Source: an uncultured Lachnospiraceae bacterium (lineage in GTDB: Bacteria > Bacillota > Clostridia > Lachnospirales > Lachnospiraceae). Taken from it: a stretch of DNA of 35,906 nt. Each line of letters starts with the position of its first letter. The first letter of the stretch is position 1. Under the pieces are notes generated by a model. It saw only the letters and a list, made by a program, of their open reading frames with translations, had not been told where the DNA came from and ran no database searches. The DNA is taken from contig CANBFE010000035.1 of the NCBI GenBank assembly GCA_947367855.1, forward strand, positions 1 to 35,906, written 5' to 3'. The translations under genes and the position numbers were made by a program. Positions 31,789 through 35,906 of the stretch are shown piece after piece.

Positions 31789-33371
31789 TCTTTTACCTCC
31801 TGTGTATCTCTTGCCAACAGAAAAACCGTCGGTATAATCAGCGGAAATGTCAGATAAAAAAATCGCCAGTCAAATCCCGTAAGCAGAAGAGCCGTTCCAA
31901 AGTTATAACAAAGCAGCGGCGCAGCATGCAGAATGACTGCCGGGGACTTACGCCTTCCCAGGGCTGTCAGAGCAAGGGCCGTCAGAGCCAGATCAGCCCA
32001 GCCAAGATAATTCATGGGAAAACGCAGTATGCTCTTTCCCATTAGATTCTTCCAGTTCGTCAGTGAAGTCCGTACTTTGCTCTGCCATTCAGCATTTATG
32101 ACAATCTCCGTCTTTTCCGTATCGGCACTGGCTCCGATTCCCCAGTCCAGATCCCCGTCCAGTTTCCACACCATTCCCGTTACCCGAAAAAACGCCTGCA
32201 GACTGACCCTTTTAGCCGCCCAAAATGATCTGAATGTATACTCCAGGATTTTTCCCGCACCTGCCTCTTCTATAACCTGGTTATTCGTTTCTTTATTCCA
32301 CTTCACCCCATTATATCCGCCCAGAATATTTGCCTTCTGCCATACCTCCTTCGGACTCACCTCATACAGAAAATCCCGAATTTCCTCATCCAGAAGTTCC
32401 GGACAGTTTTTTACCACATTCCCCATCATTGTCATGCACATTCCCGTCGATTCCAGAACCCTTCCTCCCGGTTTTTCAATCCGATATATATGGTAAAGCG
32501 GCCCTTTGACTGCCGCCACGGTTATGATGCAGACTGCGGCTGCAAGAAGCGCCCTGCGCCGATATTCTTTCCAACCGTTTGCCAGCAGCGCTGCCATCAT
32601 TGAAAAGGTAAAAAGCACGGCATTGTGTCTCATCAGCGTCGTAAACCCCAGAAACAGGCCGCAGGCCAACACATTTCTTTTTTTCCGCAGCCATTCTCCC
32701 CGTGACAGGATAATGTTGATATAATGAGCAACAGCTGCCATTGCAAAAATCGCCAGGCCGCAGTCCTTCCAGGGATACATGAGAATATTTCCTGTAACCG
32801 GCGAAAAAAGGACAAAGCAGACACCCAAAGCACAGACACTCCGGGGACATCCGTACTTTCTTACCGTTGCAGTCAAATAGGCCAACCCTGCGGAAAAATA
32901 CACCAACTGCAGAAATACAATCATTTCCTCCGCCTGAAATACTTTCATTGGCACAGTAAAAAACAACAATGTATGCAAAAGCGGGTGCCAGTCCGAATAA
33001 GACCCGCTTAACACCTGAGACAGCTGGACGTTGGAATCCGGCGAAAAGGCTCCCGGAAAAAAGGCATAGTAATACATGCCCAATAGCCCCGCAGCCCCTG
33101 CGAAAGTCCCGAAAAACCATATCACCTCTTCCTTCCTGCTTCCTCTCCGGTTCAGGTTCATTCCCAACAGGCCCCCGCATGCCCGGTCGGCAAGCCCTGC
33201 CGCAGGAACGGCACCTGCACAGAGAACCGGGACAATCCATGTCTTTAACTCTATGCTGACACCCGCTATATACTGGCCGATAAATATGAATACAAAATAC
33301 AAATAAAGGCATAATAAGGAAATTTTGCGCGCAGACGGTTTTCGTATGGTTTTCAGCTTTTCCGTTATCAT
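31785..33371 (-). CDS. Large polytopic membrane protein, GT-C-like
   Basis: The 528-aa protein has about ten or more membrane segments. The first extracytoplasmic loop reads PGAFSPDSNVQLSQ..YSDWHPLLHTLL, an Asp/His arrangement seen in uncharacterised DUF6020-type membrane proteins related to GT-C glycosyltransferases. A large soluble segment (about residues 300-440) lies between membrane blocks. It probably transfers sugars from a lipid carrier at the outer membrane face, but no substrate can be assigned. It overlaps the flavoprotein gene by 4 nt. Upstream are a gap of 417 bp with a 37-bp inverted repeat and an internal promoter pointing at this gene. Confidence 0.7.
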   Translation of the reverse strand: MITEKLKTIRKPSARKISLLCLYLYFVFIFIGQYIAGVSIELKTWIVPVLCAGAVPAAGLADRACGGLLGMNLNRRGSRKEEVIWFFGTFAGAAGLLGMYYYAFFPGAFSPDSNVQLSQVLSGSYSDWHPLLHTLLFFTVPMKVFQAEEMIVFLQLVYFSAGLAYLTATVRKYGCPRSVCALGVCFVLFSPVTGNILMYPWKDCGLAIFAMAAVAHYINIILSRGEWLRKKRNVLACGLFLGFTTLMRHNAVLFTFSMMAALLANGWKEYRRRALLAAAVCIITVAAVKGPLYHIYRIEKPGGRVLESTGMCMTMMGNVVKNCPELLDEEIRDFLYEVSPKEVWQKANILGGYNGVKWNKETNNQVIEEAGAGKILEYTFRSFWAAKRVSLQAFFRVTGMVWKLDGDLDWGIGASADTEKTEIVINAEWQSKVRTSLTNWKNLMGKSILRFPMNYLGWADLALTALALTALGRRKSPAVILHAAPLLCYNFGTALLLTGFDWRFFYLTFPLIIPTVFLLARDTQEVKE

Positions 33372-33607
33372 TTTCCCATACCTTTCATAAATATATTTTA
33401 TCTCATGGTCCAGTTATTATGCCGGATGAAACACTAAAGCATAAATATACAGAAATCATGCAGGATTCCTGTCCTGAAAAGTTCGCCTTACTGGTATATA
33501 AGGCGAACTTTTTATAAGCTCATTTCTTTCCAATACCGCCCCCTCTTTTCCGGTTCCTCTTTCGGTTATCGAAAAACCCCCCATCCTTTCAGGTAGTTAT
33601 GGAAACT

Positions 33608-33636
33608 ATTGTACACGATTATACGGAGATTGTCAG
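33608..33636 (-). promoter_or_regulatory. Promoter inside the inverted-repeat cassette
   Basis: On the minus strand, CTGACA (33631-33636) and TACAAT (33608-33613) are separated by 17 bp. It points at the gene starting at 33371; arm 1 lies between them. If the cassette inverted, the promoter would point away, antisense into the glycosyltransferase gene. Confidence 0.5.
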
Positions 33637-33742
33637 TTGTTAAATACAATATAGCAAATTTTTTCTATATAGCAAAGATATCAGAACGCAATTTATGCTT
33701 GCATTATATGTCTAAAGAAGGTAAAATAATCTGGGTTATACA

Positions 33743-33779
33743 AAAAAGTTCGCCTTATATACCAGTAAGGCGAACTTTT
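33743..33779 (-). terminator. Terminator of the GT39-like gene (arm 2 of the inverted repeat)
   Basis: The hairpin of arm 2 begins 10 bp after the stop codon at 33789 and has a T-run on the minus strand, so it can end transcription of the GT39-like gene. On the plus strand it also has a T-run and is therefore bidirectional. Confidence 0.65.
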
Positions 33780-33788
33780 TCGTTTTTC

Positions 33789-35570
33789 TTATTCTCCTGA
33801 ATCCCATAAGTGATATATATCGACGGCATGTGTCCCCAGATTTCCCCCGCCAATAACTTTTTCGCAGGCAAAACCCTGTTCCTTTAATCTCTCAAGTGTA
33901 TCCCCCATCTCCTGCTGCTTTTCCACAATCAGCCAGTATCCCCCCTTTTCCAGTTTTGTCAATTCAGACATTTTTACGTTTTTTACCGGAATGTCAGGAT
34001 AATAGTAAGGCCCAATGGTCCAGGCCATGTGAGAAACATCAGTTAAAATCACATCCCCTTCACCCATTTTTTCCTTGGTAACAGCCAGTGTCTCCTGCAA
34101 ATTTTTATTGGCACTTTTATCATAAGCATACGTGGACAGATACGCCGGGGCAAATACAGACAGCATATACGCAAGAAGTAATACGGTATATATCTTTTTC
34201 CCTTTCAGCCTGGCGACGCTGACTGCCAAAATCATCCAGGCCACCGTGGATACAGGATAAATATACCGCAAAACATAAACCGGTCTCATTACCTTCGAGA
34301 CGATGACCGCAGCCAAAATCGTACCCAGTATACTGACTGCTCCCGATACCATCCACAGGAAAAGCGCGGAAGACTCTGCACCCTCCCCGGAAAGGCACAG
34401 CGTAATTTTCCCCTCTGCACTTCTCTCAATCCGCAGTACCTTTGTCTCATACAAAATGGCCAGCAGTACCCCCAGCAAAACCATCCCCCAGACAATCGGT
34501 TTAAACTGACTGGAAAACAGATATCTGAGGCTCTGCCATAACCCAGGGACAGAATCTATCCAATAATCTTTTTCGACTCTCCGTATTGCTTTGAACAGTA
34601 TTACAAACCAGGGCATATACCCTGCAGCCATACACAGTGCGGAAACAGTGGTCTTCGCCACACTCAAACGCCTTCGGAAAAGCGCAAGTCCCAAAAGGAC
34701 CGCATAGAAAAAAGCCACGGACAACAGGCAGTAATAATGCGTATAAGCAGCCGCCAGGGAAAACAGAACAAACAAAACATAATGCAGAATACGCTCCTGC
34801 CTCAGGATCCGGTACATCTCGTAAAAGGCCAGCAGGACAAACAGGGCCCCCCAGGAATACATACGCACTTCCATATTGTAATTAACGGCATTTCTGCTCA
34901 GGCAGGCCAGCGTAATCAGCAGAACAGCTGCTTCTGAGCCAAAAGTTTTCCACACAGCCGTCATGCAAAACACAATAATAAGTCCGCAGGGAATCAGCGA
35001 TACCATATGACAGGCCCAACCCTGATCTCCGAATAAAACATACGCCGCCCGAAGAAAAATATAATATAATGGCGGATGCACATCTGCAGCCGTTCCCTGA
35101 ATAATATCCGGAATTGTCTTTTTCACCAGGAGTAAGCTAAAGGCCTCATCTCCCCAGAAATTATTGTCAAAGATTCTGATAAAATTCAGCAGAAAAAGGA
35201 CTGCGGCATAAATTCCAACAACCAACTTTCCATTTACCCTGCCTTTCATCCAGCCGCATCCGCTCCACTTTATCTTTACGGCCACCCTGCTCCTGAAAAA
35301 CTGTTCCGCATAAGGCTCTGCCACTGCCAAAATGGAAGAAAGCAGCATATATTTCAGGGCAAACTCATTGTACTGGTTTAATTTATGAAAGAAATTATCC
35401 CTGCTGTCAAAACCGTAACACAGAATCAGAATCATCACAAAATTCAAAAACAACACAGACAGAGCATAATGAAATACCCTTGCGTACACTGACTCCTCTT
35501 TTTTAATCACTTTCTCCCTTATGTATGACAGAAGAAACGGTGGAACCAACAGGCTAATCACTCCGATCAT
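33789..35570 (-). CDS. GT39-like membrane glycosyltransferase
   Basis: The 593-aa protein has about three membrane helices in an N-terminal module (residues 1-95), then a GT-C core of the ArnT/PMT type: NNFWGDEAFSLLLVKK gives the acidic catalytic motif in the first outer loop, followed by DVHPPLYYIFLRAAYVLFG, TH-YYC and about ten membrane segments, and a C-terminal soluble domain of about 130 residues. It probably uses a polyprenyl-phosphate sugar to glycosylate a lipid, polymer or protein at the cell surface. GGGAGG is 8 nt before the ATG. Two long palindromes lie upstream (35611-35628, 35723-35772). Confidence 0.82.
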   Translation of the reverse strand: MIGVISLLVPPFLLSYIREKVIKKEESVYARVFHYALSVLFLNFVMILILCYGFDSRDNFFHKLNQYNEFALKYMLLSSILAVAEPYAEQFFRSRVAVKIKWSGCGWMKGRVNGKLVVGIYAAVLFLLNFIRIFDNNFWGDEAFSLLLVKKTIPDIIQGTAADVHPPLYYIFLRAAYVLFGDQGWACHMVSLIPCGLIIVFCMTAVWKTFGSEAAVLLITLACLSRNAVNYNMEVRMYSWGALFVLLAFYEMYRILRQERILHYVLFVLFSLAAAYTHYYCLLSVAFFYAVLLGLALFRRRLSVAKTTVSALCMAAGYMPWFVILFKAIRRVEKDYWIDSVPGLWQSLRYLFSSQFKPIVWGMVLLGVLLAILYETKVLRIERSAEGKITLCLSGEGAESSALFLWMVSGAVSILGTILAAVIVSKVMRPVYVLRYIYPVSTVAWMILAVSVARLKGKKIYTVLLLAYMLSVFAPAYLSTYAYDKSANKNLQETLAVTKEKMGEGDVILTDVSHMAWTIGPYYYPDIPVKNVKMSELTKLEKGGYWLIVEKQQEMGDTLERLKEQGFACEKVIGGGNLGTHAVDIYHLWDSGE

Positions 35571-35610
35571 TTTATGTACCTCCCTGACATATAGACATGT
35601 TTAAAACAGA

Positions 35611-35628
35611 CCAAAAAGTATACTTTTT
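35611..35628. repeat. Palindromic motif copy 1 upstream of the GT39-like gene
   Basis: CCAAAAAGTATACTTTTT; the last 16 bases are a perfect palindrome. It lies about 40 bp upstream of the GT39-like ATG and matches the copy at 35737-35754 exactly over 18 bp. Candidate operator; the palindrome also contains TATACT on both strands. Confidence 0.6.
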
Positions 35629-35722
35629 AAAACAAAAATATAATCTGTCATATTTTACAGAAAAGCATCTGTTTTGCTTGCATTTACCGCTAATTTATAT
35701 TAAAATGTATGAAGTTTTGATA

Positions 35723-35772
35723 TGGGACAGGCGGTTCCAAAAAGTATACTTTTTGGGATATCTGTCGTCCCA
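35723..35772. repeat. Nested palindrome, copy 2
   Basis: CCAAAAAGTATACTTTTTGG (35737-35756) is a perfect 20-bp palindrome, enclosed by a second dyad TGGGACAG (35723-35730) and CTGTCGTCCCA (35762-35772, one extra G). The spacing to copy 1 is 126 bp. The rest of 35571-35906 has no gene. Confidence 0.6.
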
Positions 35773-35775
35773 AAT

Positions 35776-35808
35776 ACAAAAAGTCCCCCGCCTTTTGGTG
35801 AAGGACTC
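35776..35808 (-). terminator. Probable terminator of a gene right of the window
   Basis: On the minus strand, AGTCC (35807-35803) pairs with GGACT (35786-35782) around an inner partly paired loop, followed by TTTTTG. It would end a minus-strand gene that lies beyond 35906. Confidence 0.5.
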
Positions 35809-35906
35809 TGCTTCCAGTCCGGCCAGTTATATACCACCTATTGGCCCATGCAGACTTCCCGATAAACATTATGTTTCCCTACAGATATCTTTCTTTCAGA
35901 TACCCC

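Larger units (their letters stand above)
33372..33788. repeat. 303-bp cassette bounded by perfect 37-bp inverted repeats
   Basis: The 417-bp gap holds no gene. Arm 1 (33477-33513) and arm 2 (33743-33779) are exact reverse complements over 37 bp and enclose 229 bp. Each arm is itself a 14-bp hairpin (core GTTCGCCTTA/TAAGGCGAAC) with an 8-nt loop and a T-run, so each also looks like a terminator; only the loop (CTGGTATA or TATACCAG) shows the orientation. A promoter on the minus strand lies inside (33608-33636). No target-site duplication or recombinase gene was seen. It could be an invertible promoter switch, a small non-autonomous element, or a copied terminator. Confidence 0.7.

Noticed and set aside
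33477..33513. Arm 1 of the inverted repeat as an ordinary terminator
   Set aside because: No plus-strand gene precedes it, and on the minus strand it would lie in front of the gene at 33371. Exact identity with arm 2, including the loop, needs another explanation.
33609..33800. 63-codon plus-strand frame inside the inverted-repeat cassette
   Set aside because: No ribosome binding site; it runs through the hairpin of arm 2 and has no recognisable features.
1..35906. CRISPR arrays, tRNA or rRNA genes, complete insertion sequences
   Set aside because: No regularly spaced direct repeats, tRNA cloverleaf signatures, rRNA segments or transposase genes with terminal inverted repeats were recognised.

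Overview
The window looks like a chromosomal segment of a spore-forming Clostridia, most likely Lachnospiraceae. The sequence shows a complete spoIIAA-spoIIAB-sigF operon, an alpha/beta-type small acid-soluble spore protein, a valine T-box leader in front of valS, the order pyrH-frr-uppS-cdsA-dxr-rseP, and strong AGGAGG ribosome binding sites in GC-balanced DNA. No tRNA, rRNA, CRISPR array, prophage or complete insertion sequence was seen. Most genes are on the minus strand.

Layout. (1) 1-2660: a 76-aa peptide with a signal-peptide-like N terminus converges on, and overlaps by 4 nt, a 647-aa regulator carrying two copies of an XRE-like helix-turn-helix. I read this as a possible peptide-regulator pair. 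(2) 2664-9312: a fructan/sucrose-type uptake locus with an intracellular GH32 enzyme, a lipoprotein binding protein and two CUT1-type permeases, divergent from a LacI regulator. The 400-bp intergenic region carries repeated TTTTACATTT motifs inside both promoters. (3) 9499-11345: a spore protein with an unusually strong hairpin in its leader, a small transaldolase and a soluble Hanks-type kinase. (4) 11447-16779: housekeeping operon pyrH-frr-uppS-cdsA-dxr-rseP (UMP kinase, ribosome recycling, undecaprenyl and MEP isoprenoids, phospholipid, site-2 protease), preceded by a membrane-anchored polysaccharide deacetylase. (5) 17961-20658: a FeoB-associated Cys-rich small protein under a Fur-like box, divergent from a class I DAHP synthase, then a GH25 lysozyme. 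(6) 20751-22367: the sigma-F operon. (7) 22478-28258: valS, folC, a 54-aa gene overlapping the end of folC, and a zinc-ribbon/TPR membrane protein. (8) 28854-29999: an Rpn-family nuclease with an internal Shine-Dalgarno and double ATG that could make a C-terminal fragment, as known for intragenic Rpn antitoxins. (9) 30238-35570: a surface-glycan-like set (flavoprotein, two large GT-C-like membrane proteins). The gap between the last two holds a perfect 37-bp inverted repeat flanking 229 bp with a promoter, a candidate invertible switch or small mobile element. The right edge carries two copies of an AAAAAGTATACTTTTT palindrome.

The strongest leads for undescribed biology are the double-HTH regulator with its convergent peptide, the internal Rpn start, and the 303-bp inverted-repeat cassette in the glycan locus. 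All three are inferences from sequence and have not been tested.
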